Position numbers and translations under genes: made by a program
Origin: Solen grandis
Taxonomy: Eukaryota; Mollusca; Bivalvia; Adapedonta; Solenidae
Assembly: GCA_021229015.1 (NCBI GenBank)
Contig: CM037787.1
Coordinates: 40,198,118 to 40,262,117, forward strand
Direction of reading: 5' to 3'
Length of the DNA: 64,000 bases
The notes under the pieces: generated by a model
Told to the model about the DNA's origin: nothing
Seen by the model: the letters and a program-made list of their open reading frames with translations, nothing else
Databases searched by the model: none
Part shown: positions 11,450 through 23,460 of the stretch, one piece after another
How the letters are laid out: the number at the start of each line of letters is the position of its first letter
Numbering within the stretch: position 1 is the first letter of the stretch

Positions 11450-11571
11450 CATACATACATACATGCATGCATACATGCATACATGCATGCATACATACAT
11501 ACATACATACATACATACATGCATGCATGCATACATACATACATAAGTACATACATACATACATACATAAA
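11450..11571. repeat. (CATA/CATG)n tetranucleotide array
   Basis: About 120 bp of alternating CATA and CATG units in the divergent spacer between the SGR3 promoter and SGR4. Corresponding CCAT/CATA tracts in other units (about 450, 20010 and 29520) are much shorter. Confidence 0.85.
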
Positions 11572-11963
11572 TACGTGAAGTGTCTTATTTTTCATAAAGA
11601 AAATAAAGTTTAACCAGGCCAGGTAAATATATGAAATTTAGCAGAATATGCACCTAGATGATACACAAACTTATATGTTATTTATTTATTTATTTATTTA
11701 TTTTAATCAGTTTAATGATCATTTGTCAGGCCAAAATATTTGTGACACTTATTTTTCTTGATCACGAATCCTTGTTCCTAAATCTTTCAGAACATGTGTG
11801 TTAAAAGTTTCATGTTAGAACTAACAAGCCATGTCAAAAATATCGCCATGCTCTAATCTCCATAGTGTCCGATAGTCAATATCTTTGCCATATCAAAATT
11901 GTGACAGTATCTAACTATACACCATAGTGTACGTTTGTCTGTCTGTGTTTCAGACTCAACACC

Positions 11964-13303
11964 ATGAAGATCGCCGCCGCCATCACTGTCGCCCTCTGTG
12001 CCGTGCTCGGGCTCGCTCTCGCCGACGACTTCTGGGGTGATGACAACAACTTTAACAACTTCAACAACTACAACAATGGCTACAGAGGTTTAAGCGGGTT
12101 CGGTTCATCTTTCGGATCTGGTTTCGGAGGACAATCCGTTGGATCCGGATTATCAGGATACGAACAGGGAGTCCACTACGTTCCCTTGCCAGCTGGCGGA
12201 GCCGGGGCCAGTACCGGGGGTGGTCTGGGTGGAATCTGTAAGTTGAACTCTTTACTTCACCAGTTCGTTAAAAGGATATTTTGTTATAAATGCCTTGCTA
12301 TCATTTAATTGTTCATGCTTGCTATATTCTCTCGCATATCAATGTTATTTCGTTTATATGTGTTCCCTAATCCTTCTGATTTAAATAAACTACCCACGTG
12401 ACCATAAATTGGTAAAATCAACCCATACTTTCATTGAACATCAGCTCTATATAGCTTACCCTACACACGTTTTATATGTAAAATGCGTTTGTCTTTGCGT
12501 TTTTAATCAACAAGGAAGTGTGTATATATTTTCAGTCCCCCTCATCTTGCTCCTCGTCCTCCTCCCTCTCCTCCTTAACGGATTCGGCAACACCAGCACC
12601 CCGGACCAGGTCATCCTCGTCAACTCTACCCTCAGTAAGTGATGCTTTGTCTATGTGTATATATTTTTCTACTGTTATATTATCTTCAATAGACCGCTAT
12701 CAATACAAATGAAACTGTTTTAATGACCATATGATCAGGATCGACTCTACAACCTGGAGAATATATAACCCCCAGATCATTACAGTCTTATAATTGCGTT
12801 GTTTGCACTTTTTATACTGCATTAATATTGACGGGTCTATATTTGTCACTTTTTAAATACCGATTTTTTTTTGCGGTGATCATACTGGCGCTTCGTCAAT
12901 GTTCCGCCAAAATTAAGCTCTAATTTAGAAAAAGCTAAGATGCACGATAGTTTATGGATAATGCACTAATTTTAGCGTATCCTGCTTTATACGCAAATAT
13001 TGCCAAATTATTTCACCGTCGATAAACACGCACGTGTTGCGGTTTAGGCAATGATTTCTGGGAAAAGCAGTGTCGTTATATCGAGAGTTCACTGTATGTT
13101 TTAATTTGTTTAATTAATGTTGCAAAAATATGTTGATATCTTGTAGTGAAATATCGGATAATTTAATACAAAATTCATCAAACAGTTTACTTTAAATGGA
13201 ACAGGTAACAAGATGATCAAAATTTGAAACATATACAAGTAGCCAAGTAGTCATTTGCTTTAATGATTTAGATATGATTCAATTTTTCTTTTCAGCTGGT
13301 TAA
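11964..13303 (+). CDS. SGR4: secreted Gly-rich protein, shortest copy
   Basis: Join of 11964-12237, 12536-12634 and 13296-13303, 126 aa. Signal peptide residues 1-20; then DDFWGDDNNFNNFNNYNNGY with an extra Asn/Phe module; one FGSSFGSGFGG repeat only; YEQGVHYVPLPAGG (E and H replace residues seen in other copies); PLILLLVLLPLLLNGFG; tail with NTS and NST sequons, ending T-G-stop. The acceptor before the ATG is intact (TTTCAG, exon from 11954). No SGR-type promoter or exon 1 lies between it and the divergent SGR3 promoter about 750 bp upstream, so how it is transcribed is unclear. Confidence 0.75.
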
Positions 13304-13392
13304 TTTTCTCGCTATGACGCCTGCGTAATTTCTTCATCAGAGGAAAGCCTTCCATGTGATCATATATATGTGATTGTTTATGTTATTTATTG

Positions 13393-13398
13393 AATAAA
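13393..13398 (+). terminator. SGR4 poly(A) signal AATAAA
   Basis: Same position relative to the stop as in SGR2. Confidence 0.7.
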
Positions 13399-13432
13399 TA
13401 TAATACAAACCAGTATTGGCTCACTACATATT

Positions 13433-13464
<32 letters not shown>

Positions 13465-13622
13465 ATCGCTATTCATCCATCCATCTTAATCAAAAGTTTA
13501 TAAACACATGTTATTTAATAAGAAAAGGGTGATAGGAAAGAAAAAAATACGACCCAGTAGTCCTTCTCTTCTATGTTCATCTCTTTATCTCGTGGACATA
13601 CTTTGACGTCTTGGCAAACACT

Positions 13623-13860
13623 CCCCGGTGGCCAAATAGCTAGAGCGTCCGTTACTGGAGCGAAAGGTCGTGGATTCGATCTCCAACCGCAACACACCAA
13701 AGTCGTTTAAATAAAACACTGGTAGCTTTAGGACTGGTTGGCCCGGTGTCAGGATAATGTTTCTGGGTGTGGTATTATGCCACATGTCTACGGCGTGGTA
13801 CTGCTATGTGGCAGCACTATATCTGTCTCAATTAAACATAGTCTCCAAAAAAAAGCAGAC
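13623..13860 (+). mobile_element. Meta-SINE-like element, unit B copy
   Basis: Co-linear with 4655-4890; head, box B-like sequence and Meta-type body all present. Confidence 0.7.
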
Positions 13861-13948
13861 CCTGGTCAGAATCTCTATGGTTTGCAGAGCATAGAAAACT
13901 TTATAGATTTCTACACTTCCTGTTGGTGATTTTATGAGAGCGGGGTTA

Positions 13949-14333
13949 TTATTATTATTATTATTATACCACATTTATATAGCACTCTTTTCATAGCAAT
14001 GTACGTTCAAAAGTGCTTTACAATTGCATTCAAAAACACACACACATACACACAAATCACCACGCTCACTCACATTGTAATATAAAAATATATTGTATAA
14101 AAATATATAATTAATAAAGCATCAGGTTTCTGATGGAGGAATTAGATACAGTTAACTCCCCCAACAGCAAGGAACCAAGTAACTGCAGTAAAATGAAATA
14201 ACTAAAAATGATTAAATAACTGATTCACTAACAGTAAATCATGATTAGAAGTCCCTGAACAGTTACCGATTAACAGTTAGGTCAGCTAACTATCAACAGA
14301 CTGAAATCCTTAGTAGTAACTGACTATATAAAG
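13949..14333. mobile_element. Unit B-specific insertion
   Basis: Units A and C read directly across this site (GAGAGCGGGG then TATACAAAGTTATACAA). Unit B has about 385 extra bp starting with a TTATTA run and 'ACATTTATATAGCACTC ... AAGTGCTTTACAATTGC', a motif seen in many invertebrate interspersed repeats. An AC-rich stretch follows (14035-14057). No coding frame. Probably a post-duplication retroposon-like insertion; family not assigned. Confidence 0.6.
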
Positions 14334-15845
14334 TTATACAAAGTTATACAATTTTCATAAAGAAAAAAAGGCATATTTTGACATATTTAGGTTTCTTCCG
14401 CCATTTCCAAATTAACGATATAGAAATTAACTTTCCTGTCTTTTCTTTTAAATCACTTATCCTGGGCAGTTCTTGTCTTCCTGGTTTAAATTAGAGATAA
14501 GTTGTACAGACAGCCAAGTAACTGGTATTTTCCCTGCGTTTCTATCACAGATATTGAAGAATTAATTTACTAATGCCCGATTTTGATTGGATGCGCTAGT
14601 ATGTAGAGCATTATTTAATATCTATCTTTATCTCGACCTTTCGGGTGTAAATGAAAAGGATATACATGCAAAAAAAAAAAAAAAAAAAAAAGAAGAGAAA
14701 GGTCGAAAGCTGTCGAATATTGCACAGAAAAGACATATGATTTTTTGTTTGTTTTTTCCTTATAAAACTATTTTGCACAACAAAATAAACGAGGAATATG
14801 AGTCATTCTTGAAGTAAAAGATAATACCCATGTTACACAAGGAACTGGAACTCTGCAGGTTTACGTTTACATTGAGGACCAAATTTCCTTTTTAAATTGA
14901 AATTAGGATATTAGATTTATGCTCTTTAATCCGTTTGAGGTAAAAAAAACCCAAAAACTTGGTAAATCTAAATATCTCAGTTGATATAAGTTATATTTTA
15001 CAATATTTCGTGGGAATTCATAAAGACTCGGTACCAACACTGGTAGCGATATTTTTGGATGATCAATAAAAACACGTGTTTTATATGGTATATATGTTAA
15101 TTTTTATTAATTATTATTATTATTAAGTGCGTCGAATAGTTCATATTAGTATCAATACTGTAAGCCAATAATAATAATTCATGTTATTTAATCTTTTATT
15201 TGACCTCATTAGCTACGCAAACGTTAAGTCATTCTGATAGGCATAACTTCAGTGCCTTCCTAAACCTATCTGTCACCTGGCTCGAATTACACATACCATA
15301 CGTAACGCTAAGTAATGTTTGAATAATTAGGGGCGAATATTATCATGATTCATGTTTCTTGAATAAAAAATAATTGTCAGTCAATATGGAATACATATGC
15401 ATCTAAATAAAGGTGTAGCTGAAATATTTCGTAAATCAGAAATGGCGGAATGCGCTCAAAATGTAAGATTTTATTATTACTTAGTGTTAAGTATTTTTGG
15501 TGGAATTAGAACCAGAAATGCTATCAATCACTTCAGAAATGACCCAGGTTGCTATACAGGCAACGCTATACGTCGGCAACATTGATATTAACAAGTAAAC
15601 AAGATGTGGTTGAAAATGACCGAATCTTCAGATATTTAAGATTTATCAAGATTTTTTTTTAACTTTAAACGGACTACTCTCCTGACTGTAAGTATGACAA
15701 CGATACTTTGCGCTAAGTAAGGACTGATTTACTTGAGTGATAAAGTTACCGATTAAGAAATGTCAATCTTGAAATATGCGTCTTAAAGTTTTATAAATAT
15801 GAATTTTATTGTATAAATCTATAACTTAATGAATCTTTAAATTAT
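14334..15845. other. Intergenic of unit B, no gene recognised
   Basis: Counterpart of 4980-7331 in unit A, with the poly(A) run at 14671-14691 and the deletion junction at about 15203. Nothing coding recognised. Confidence 0.5.
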
Positions 15846-16823
15846 CCAGAGACGTATAAACAGAGATTAACAGCTTATTCTTTGTCCATATCGATTTTCT
15901 GAAGTCGCGCGCGGCCAACGAGACTTCAACGAGGACGGTCCGAATTTGGAATCAAATACATATTTATGGTAGGTTTCAATGGATATTTAAAGCAATATGG
16001 TATCGATATGGTTATTTTGTTTAGTCGATTATTTGTTCGATTGCTTTTGACATAAACGCCTATGCAGTTGATCGACATCACGGCGAGACGAAATGAAGGG
16101 AATCAATCAGTAAGTAATCATTCTACATATTTGTCTTTGAAGAATTTGTGTTACTAACACCAGTCACTCTAATCTGCAAAAATCACGGGTTAATCCTGCA
16201 CGTACACGAGGATATCGTGTATCTCGACGTTTTTTCATGCCGCGCTTTGCCATATCGGACCAGTTATCTATCCCCCCCTCTCTTAATTATAACTGACTAG
16301 ACTTGACTATATGAGTTTACCGTCTCTTCGACAGTTTTTCAGTATTTCAGTCATATAGCGACATCCAGCTAATTACAGGTGGAGGAAGACCCGAATGCAC
16401 GGAGGCATCCGGGTAGAACCAACGACCTACCGCAAGCCAGCTGGAAGGCTTCCTCACATGAAAATCCGAATGACCCTGCCGGGATTCGAACCAACGCGGT
16501 GAGGGGCTGAGTGAGTGTTAAAGTCAGAGACTTTAACCTCTTGGCCACGGAGGCCCCCTTAATCATACCTGTTAAAACTAAAAACAACAGTTCTCAAATA
16601 ATGCATCCGACCTCCTCTTCCTTCATTTAAACCCATTTTTGCTAAAATAAGTAGATTTACTAAAAGTATTTGGAAAATTATTGTTGTTTTGTAAGAATTC
16701 CCCAAGCCCTAACGAAATGCCCGGTACCCGTGTGACAGGACGGCGCTCTCTCGTTAACTTTCGAGGCACGCGATAAAGCGCGTTATTTCGGAAAACTGTC
16801 CATCTCTGTTTATAAGTCTCTGG
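15846..16823. mobile_element. TIR element, unit B copy
   Basis: Same CCAGAGAC...ATAAACAGAGAT inverted ends as 7332-8308, with the same nested SINE. Confidence 0.65.
16336..16557 (-). mobile_element. tRNA-Leu/Ser-like SINE, unit B copy
   Basis: Co-linear with 7829-8045; box A and B intact on the minus strand. Confidence 0.75.
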
Positions 16824-17159
16824 TATATCATACAATGGATATAACTCTGCTATGCAGACTGTGTAGAATCTGAGCAGCAAACAAATTAGATTCAGATCAG
16901 GGTCTCCTCTTATAACTCATATATAGGAGCTCATATTTACTACGAATATATGAGGTTAATGTGTGTGTGTGGTTTTTTTCAGTAACCCAATTCGTAATAT
17001 TTTGTTTTATACTTTTTCTTATTAAATTATCTACACTTTTGTTATACATAAACGTTTTATATAAATATCAAAGAATACTATAAATACAGAGCAGTGCTCA
17101 CATCTCTCTCTCTCTCTCTCTGATGCATATATAGGAGGCAAATATCATTTCGGTTAATA

Positions 17160-17165
17160 TTTATT
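17160..17165 (-). terminator. SGR5 poly(A) signal
   Basis: Minus-strand AATAAA, same place as in SGR3. A CT run (17103-17121) lies just beyond. Confidence 0.7.
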
Positions 17166-17254
17166 GAATAAATAACATCAACAATTACATACAAATAATC
17201 ACAGGAATGTATTTCTTCTGTTGAAGAAGTTATGCAGGCGTCATGCTGAGAAAA

Positions 17255-18871
17255 CTAACCAGCTGAAATAAATAAAAGAAACCTTAAGACATATTTAAAG
17301 CATTGAATCAAATCAATTTAAAAATTAGTTGTTTATATACATTTAAGTTTTGAAAGAGGTCCTGTGAATTTTAACCACGTTTGTTCTGTTGCTCCTAATT
17401 GATGTTGTGAAACGACTTTGAGAGGAAAATATCAAATATTCATATTTCCTTGTAAACTATATCAGAATAATTTTTCAACATTCATAAAAAGATCAACACC
17501 TATTTACAAAAGCGCAATCCGTATTTTAGTATTGACGGTGGATTAATTTGGCAATGTTATCGATTTATGTACAATGCACTAAAATAAATGCATCTTATAA
17601 ATTACCGAACAACGTTGGCTTTTCTACATAGAAAATTAATTTTAGTTGACCAGCGAGGAAGCGCCAAATACTAACACCGTAAAAAGCATTCGTTTTATAA
17701 ACCGCCAAATTAAACATCCGTCAATAATAAGTCGCATGCAGTATGTTATGTGCGAACAAACGCAAAAATTAGATACAATTATATTCATATGAAAGTTTTC
17801 ATTTTCCCTGTTGTATGGTCATTAAAGCAGTTTCATTTGTGACTTGAGTAGATTGCTGGCAGTTGTATAGAATTTTTAAAACCATAGTTCGATATGCTGT
17901 AACTTTATAAAGAGTCAATATCTCAATCCGTATCACTTACTGAGGGTAGAGTTGACGAGGATGACCTGGTCCGGGGTACTGGTGTTGCCGAATCCGTTAA
18001 GGAGGAGAGGAAGAAGGACGAGGAGCATGATGAGGGGGACTGAAATATACACACATCAAGTCTTATTGATTTAAATAACAAATGCATTTACAATTTTAAC
18101 AAATCACATTCAAAACATGTGTCGAGATAAGTAAAATAGAGATGATGTTAAGGTCATCTATCCAGCATTACATCGTTATTATGGTCCATTAAGTGACCAT
18201 GAAAACTTTATTGTAAATGCAAGCTTTTACAGAATTTGAGCAAAGTAGGCTATAACTACTAGTCGATGGATTCTTGCATCTGCACTGAAGTTTTTTTTCT
18301 GCATTTGAAGAACCATGATTATGATTTTAATGATGGTTGGATTACCTAAATGTACATTATCAGGTGAGGTCAAGTGAACAGATGTATTGAAATCAAAAGC
18401 ATGAGACACCATATTTTGGCAACTTAACATTAAATCACAATAATATGACAAACAAGAACGATTGGGAAAATTCGAGAGTTGGAACGATCTTCAATATGGA
18501 AACATTCTTAAAGAGAGATGCAGTCAACATTTCAACTTACGGATTCCACCCAAACCACCGCCAGTACCGGCCCCGGCTCCGCCAGCTGGCAAGGGAACGT
18601 ACTGGACTCCCTGTCCGTATCCGTGGCCGGATAATCCGGATGCAACGGACTGTCCTCCGAAACCGGATCCGAAAGATGAACCGACGGACTGTCCGAAACC
18701 GGATCCGAAAGATGAACCGAAAGATTGTCCGAACCCGGTTGAACCACCGAAGCCATTGTTGTTGTTGTTGTTGTAGTTGTTAAAGTTGTTGTCTTTTCCC
18801 CAGAATTCGTCGGCGAGAGCGAGCCCGAGCACAGCACAGAGGGCGATAGTGATGGCGGCGGCGATCTTCAT
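17255..18871 (-). CDS. SGR5: secreted Gly-rich protein, longest copy
   Basis: Complement of join(17255-17262, 17941-18039, 18541-18871), 145 aa, full four-exon gene with its own promoter at 19642. Signal peptide residues 1-20 (one V to I change), DEFWGKDNN, then a run of six Asn before GFGGSTGFG. The repeat region is expanded (GQSFGSSFGSGFG and GQSVGSSFGSGFG modules). The SGR core GQGVQYVPLPAGG, hydrophobic segment PLIMLLVLLPLLLNGFG and double-sequon tail are all present. At the exon 2/3 junction the last base is C, so the split codon gives Leu where other copies have Phe. Confidence 0.85.
18148..18349. mobile_element. Small MITE in SGR5 intron 2
   Basis: Orthologous to 9616-9805, with the same TTAAGGT...ACCTAA-type ends. 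Confidence 0.55.
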
Positions 18872-19641
18872 GGTGCTGAGTCTGAAACACGGACGGACAA
18901 ACGTACACATTGGTTTACAATATATTCTAGTATGCTGTACGCATTCTCTCATTGCAATTATATATTATTTTTCAATTTATACAAATCTAAACTGACTTTC
19001 CAGTAGTATTTATACAAAAGACCTAGCTTGTATTGTTATCAATTACCGAATTAGACAAGACTTTTACGAAACGAAGCTCCGTAACATTTCCCGTTATTTC
19101 AGCAAACGAGTCAACAGTTTCAGTTTAAGATTCTGTTTATCGTACATCACAGCGACCCATTTGGTTGTTGTCGTTTCTGTAAATTTGACAGTAGTTGATG
19201 AATTGAAGAAATATTAAACACGAGCGATTAATTTTATCGTGTGTTAATGTGATTAAGATCTTGTGATTGCATTCAATCATTCATATAGTAATAAATACAT
19301 TTAATGATTATATAAATCAAAACTTAAAACCACGGCGCATGAATATTGTGATTTTGTTGGTCGCATTATTTAACCAGTTAAAACAGTTATTTAACCAGTT
19401 ATATCGTTATATATATAAGGTATGTTATAAAATCTCGGACAGTAGGTTTTTTGATAAGCATTCTTTCTCAGCTATATTTGATTTAAGTTTGTATAAGGAT
19501 ATACCATACGGCAGAAAATCGTTTAGATAGATATGTGTAAACATTTAGTAAATCAAATCTGAATTAGAAATAAAAAGATACATGAAGAATAAATAAATAA
19601 ATAAATAAATCTTCTCTTTTTATGCATCAACTAGAACTCAC

Positions 19642-19758
19642 CTGTTGAGTGATGTGTGAGCAAATTTGTGATGGCGGTCCTTATATACAGGTAGCCGTCT
19701 AGGTTCCCGCCGGGAGTGACGTAAGGCTCCACCCTAAGGTAGTGCAGCTGTCAAATGG
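19642..19758 (-). promoter_or_regulatory. SGR5 promoter and non-coding exon 1
   Basis: TATATAAG complement of 19680-19687; TGACGTAA at 19717-19724; CAGCTG/CAAATGG block to 19758; exon 1 donor at 19642/19641. Intron 1 (18882-19641) shows nothing else recognisable. Confidence 0.75.
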
Positions 19759-20428
19759 TTTTCTTCAGTTGTGTTAAGTAGTTTAGACCTTTAAATTAAA
19801 ATTATATAGAATTTCTATGATGAAAAATTGTATATCATGATAAATATAAGCATATTATAACATAAACGCGGTCAAAATCATAACACCGAAATGAGAGATA
19901 AAATGAAATTGATATGTAATGGGAAAATGTACACATAGAAAGGCGAAATATTTTGGTTCCAGGACTGTATTAAGCATCTTACAAACATTTGCATATCTAC
20001 ACTCACTAATCCATCCATCCATCCATCCATCCATACATACATTCATAGAGAAAATAAGTTTTAACCATGCCAGGTAAACATATGAAATTTAGCAGAATAT
20101 ACACCTAGATGATACACAAACTTAAATATACGAGGTATGACCGGTATTATTTATTTATTTATTTATTTTAATCAGTTTAATGATCATTTGTCAGGCCAAA
20201 ATATTTGTGACACTTATTTTTCTTGATCACGAATCCTTGTTCCTAAATCTTTCAGAACATGTGTGCTAAAAATTTCATGTTAGAACTAACAAGCCATGTC
20301 AAAAATATCGCCATACTCTAATCTCCATAGTGTCCGATAGTCAATATCTTTGCCATATCAAAATTGTGACAGTATCTAACTATACATCATAGTGTACGTT
20401 TGTCTGTCTGTGTTTCAGACTCAACACC

Positions 20429-21777
20429 ATGAAGATCGCCACCGCCATCACTGTCGCCCTCTGTGCCGTGCTCGGGCTCGCTCTCGCCGACGACTTCTGG
20501 GGTGATGACAACAACTTTAACAACTTCAACAACTACAACAATGGCTACAGAGGTTTAAGCGGGTTCGGAAAATCTTTCGGTTCATCTTTCGGATCTGGTT
20601 TCGGAGGACAGTCCGTTGGATCCGGATTATCCGGATACGGACAGGGAGTCCAGTACGTTCCCTTGCCAGCTGGCGGAGCCGGGGCCAGTACAAGGGGGTG
20701 GTCTGGGTGGAATCTGTAAGTTGAACTCTTTACTTCACCAGTTCGTTAAAAGGATATTTTGTTATAAATACCTTGCTATCATTTAATTGTTCATGCTTGC
20801 TACATTCTCTCGCATATCAACGATATTTCGTTTATATGTATTCCCTAATCCTTCTGATTTAAATAAACTACCCACGTGACCATAAATTGGTAAAATCAAC
20901 CCATACTTTCATTGAACATCAGCTCTATATAGCTTACCCTACACATGTTTTATATGTAAAATGCGTTTGTCTTTGCGTTTTTAATCAACAAGGAATGTGT
21001 ATATATTTTCAGTCCCCCTCATCATGCTCCTCGTCCTCCTCCCTCTCCTCCTTAACGGATTCGGCACCAGCACCCCGGACCAGGTCATCCTCGTCAACTC
21101 TACCCCCAGTAAGTGATGCTTTGTCTATGTGTATATATTTTCCTACTGTTATATTATCTTCAATAGACCGCTATCAATACAAATGAAACTGTTTTAATGA
21201 CCAAATGATCAGGATCGGCTATACAACTGGGAGAATATATAACCCCCAGATCAGTACAGTCCTATTATTGCGTTGTTTGCGCTTTTTATACTGCATTAAT
21301 ATTGCCGGGTCTATATTTGTCACTTTTTAAATACCGATTTTTTTTTTGCGGTGATCATATCGGCGCTTCGTCAATGGTCCGCCAAAATTAAGTTCTAATT
21401 TAGAAAAAGCTAAGATGTACGATAGTTTATGGATAATGCACTAATTTCAGCGCATCCTGCTTTAAACGCAAATATTGCCAAATTAATTCACCGTCGACAA
21501 ACACGCACGTATTGCGGTTTAGGCAATGATTTCTGGGAAAAGCAGTGTCGTTATATCGAGAGTTCACTGTATGCTTTAATTTGTTTAATTAATGTTGCAA
21601 AAATATGTTGATATCTTGTAGTGAAATATCGGATAATTTGATACAAAATTCATCAAACAGTTTACTTTAAATGGAACAGGTAACAAGATGATCAAAATTT
21701 GAAACATATACAAGTAGTCAGGTAGTCATTTGCTTTAATGATTTAGATATGATTCAATTTTTCTTTCAGCTGGTTAA
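20429..21777 (+). pseudogene. SGR6: frameshifted secreted Gly-rich gene
   Basis: Exons at 20429-20715, 21013-21108 and 21770-21777 with all splice sites intact. Exon 2 is 287 bp, one more than the phase requires: the Gly-rich linker has ACAAGGGGGT near 20690-20699 where SGR4 has ACCGGGGGT. After the shift the frame reads TRGWSGWNL and stops at the splice donor if unspliced, or within exon 3 if spliced. The hydrophobic segment and tail are therefore lost. Exon 3 also has a 3-bp deletion removing the Asn of the NTS sequon. Like SGR2 and SGR4 it has no visible SGR promoter. Either a decaying copy or an assembly error at the G-run; the separate 3-bp deletion favours relaxed constraint. Confidence 0.7.
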
Positions 21778-21866
21778 TTTTCTCGCTATGACTTCTGCGT
21801 AATTTCTTCATCAGAGGAAAGACTTCCATGTGATCATATATATGTGATTGTTTATGTTATTTATTG

Positions 21867-21872
21867 AATAAA
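21867..21872 (+). terminator. SGR6 poly(A) signal AATAAA
   Basis: Same position as in SGR2 and SGR4. Confidence 0.65.
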
Positions 21873-22086
21873 TATAATACAAACCAGTATTGGCTCACTA
21901 CATATTTAGAGAGAGAGAGAGAGAGAACATCGCTATTCATCCATCCATCTTAATCAAAAGTTTATAAACACATGTTATTTAATAAGAAAAGGGTGATAGG
22001 AAAGAAAAAAATATGACCCAGTAGTCCTTCTCTTCTATGTTCATCTCTTTATCTCGTGGACATACTTTGACGTCTTGGCAAACACT

Positions 22087-22325
22087 CCCCGGTGGCCAAA
22101 TAGCTAGAGCGTCCGTTACTGGAGCGAAAGGTCGTGGATTCGATCTCCGACCGCAACACACCAAAGTCGTTTAAATAAAACACTGGTAGCTTTAGGACTG
22201 GTTGGCCCGGTGTCAGGATAATGTGTCTGGGTGTGGTATTATGCCACATGTCTACGGCGTGGTACTGCTATGTGGCAGCACTATATCTGTCTCAATTAAA
22301 CATAGTCTCCAAAAAAAAGCAGACC
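22087..22325 (+). mobile_element. Meta-SINE-like element, unit C copy
   Basis: Co-linear with 4655-4890 and 13623-13860. Confidence 0.7.
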
Positions 22326-22742
22326 CTGGTCAGAATCTCTTTGGTTTGCAGAGCATAGAAAACTTTATAGATTTCTACACTTCCTGTTGGTGACTTTATG
22401 AGAGCGGGGTTATACAAAGTTATACAATTTTCATAAAGAAAAAAAGGCATATTTTGACATACTTAGGTTTCTTTCGCCATTTCCAAATTAACGATATAGA
22501 AATTAACTTTTCTGTCTTTTCTTTTAAATCACTTAATCCTGAGCAGTTCTTGTCTTCCTGGTTTAAATTAGAGATAAGTTGTACAGACAGCCAAGTAACT
22601 GGTCTTTTCCCTGCGTTTCTATCACAGATATTAAAGAATTAATTTACTAATGCCCGATTTTGATTGGATGCGCTAGTATGTATAGCATTATTTAATATCT
22701 ATCTTTATCTCGACCTTTCGGGTGTAAATGAAAAGGATATAC

Positions 22743-23460
22743 AGTCCATTCGCGATGGTACGAAGTAGCCCCGGGAAATGCATTTATTTCGTTCCATCGC
22801 ATCTTTCATATTGACGATTGAGAATCCCTCACTCGTTTGTTTATGTCGTGTTTTAGTATGTATTGCCGAAAACAATGTACTGTCGTAAAGATTTAGTGTC
22901 GTAATATGTTTAGTGTGATGTTGTTTCATTATTTGATTCTCTATAGTTTTTATTTTTATACGATGATATTAATAAATAAAAAAGGCGTTCTGCAGTACAA
23001 ATGTCTGATCCAGTTATCCCCCAGGTAAACTGGGTCCTTCACTGAATTACTCAGAATATTGCTATTAGATATACAATGAAATTGTATTTGTAGTAGTCTT
23101 AGATTTATATGTCGTATTAACATGAAGTAGAATGGAATGACAAGTCAGACCTGGAGACCAATATTTATACTGCTGCTTATTAAGTTTTGACATAAAATCA
23201 CTCATTAATCTTTGTAACAAACAAACAAACTCGCTTGTAAGCTTCGTGTCAGTTTGCAACAATCAACGTCACGGATGGCGTGCTAATAGGCTGATTACAG
23301 CCAATATAATGGCGGACGCGTGTAAGCGACAGGTGTCACTCGGGTAGGTGTGAAAACTGACCGACACGTCGTTCGAACGCGTCATTAATTAGTTGTTAAT
23401 TAGCAAATCGGACCAAATACATACTTCGCTCCAGTGCATCTTTCGTTCCATCCTATTCGT
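22743..23460. mobile_element. Unit C-specific insertion (about 720 bp)
   Basis: It replaces the poly(A)-rich linker found here in units A and B. It begins CAGTCCATTCGCGATGGTACGAA and ends, read on the other strand, CGACGAATAGGATGGAACGAA; both ends share ATGG(T/A)ACGAA. The left part holds an internal inverted copy (TTTCGTTCCATCGCATCTTTC near 22788). A GC- and CpG-richer part lies at 23265-23380. No transposase frame; looks like a non-autonomous DNA element of unassigned family. Confidence 0.5.

Larger units (their letters stand above)
10996..19556. repeat. Segmental duplication unit B (SGR4/SGR5)
   Basis: About 8.56 kb, same layout as unit A. Compared with A it lacks the block corresponding to about 700-2950 and one of about 800 bp (A 5890-6690; junction near 15203). 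It has gained about 385 bp at 13949-14333. It is closer to unit C than to A, judging by shared SGR4/SGR6 5' flanks and SGR5/SGR7 details. Confidence 0.85.

Noticed and set aside
18445..18783. Arg-rich and Pro-rich frames antisense to SGR5/SGR7 exon 2 (also 27947, 46334)
   Set aside because: They mirror the Gly/Ser repeats of the coding strand and run through splice sites.
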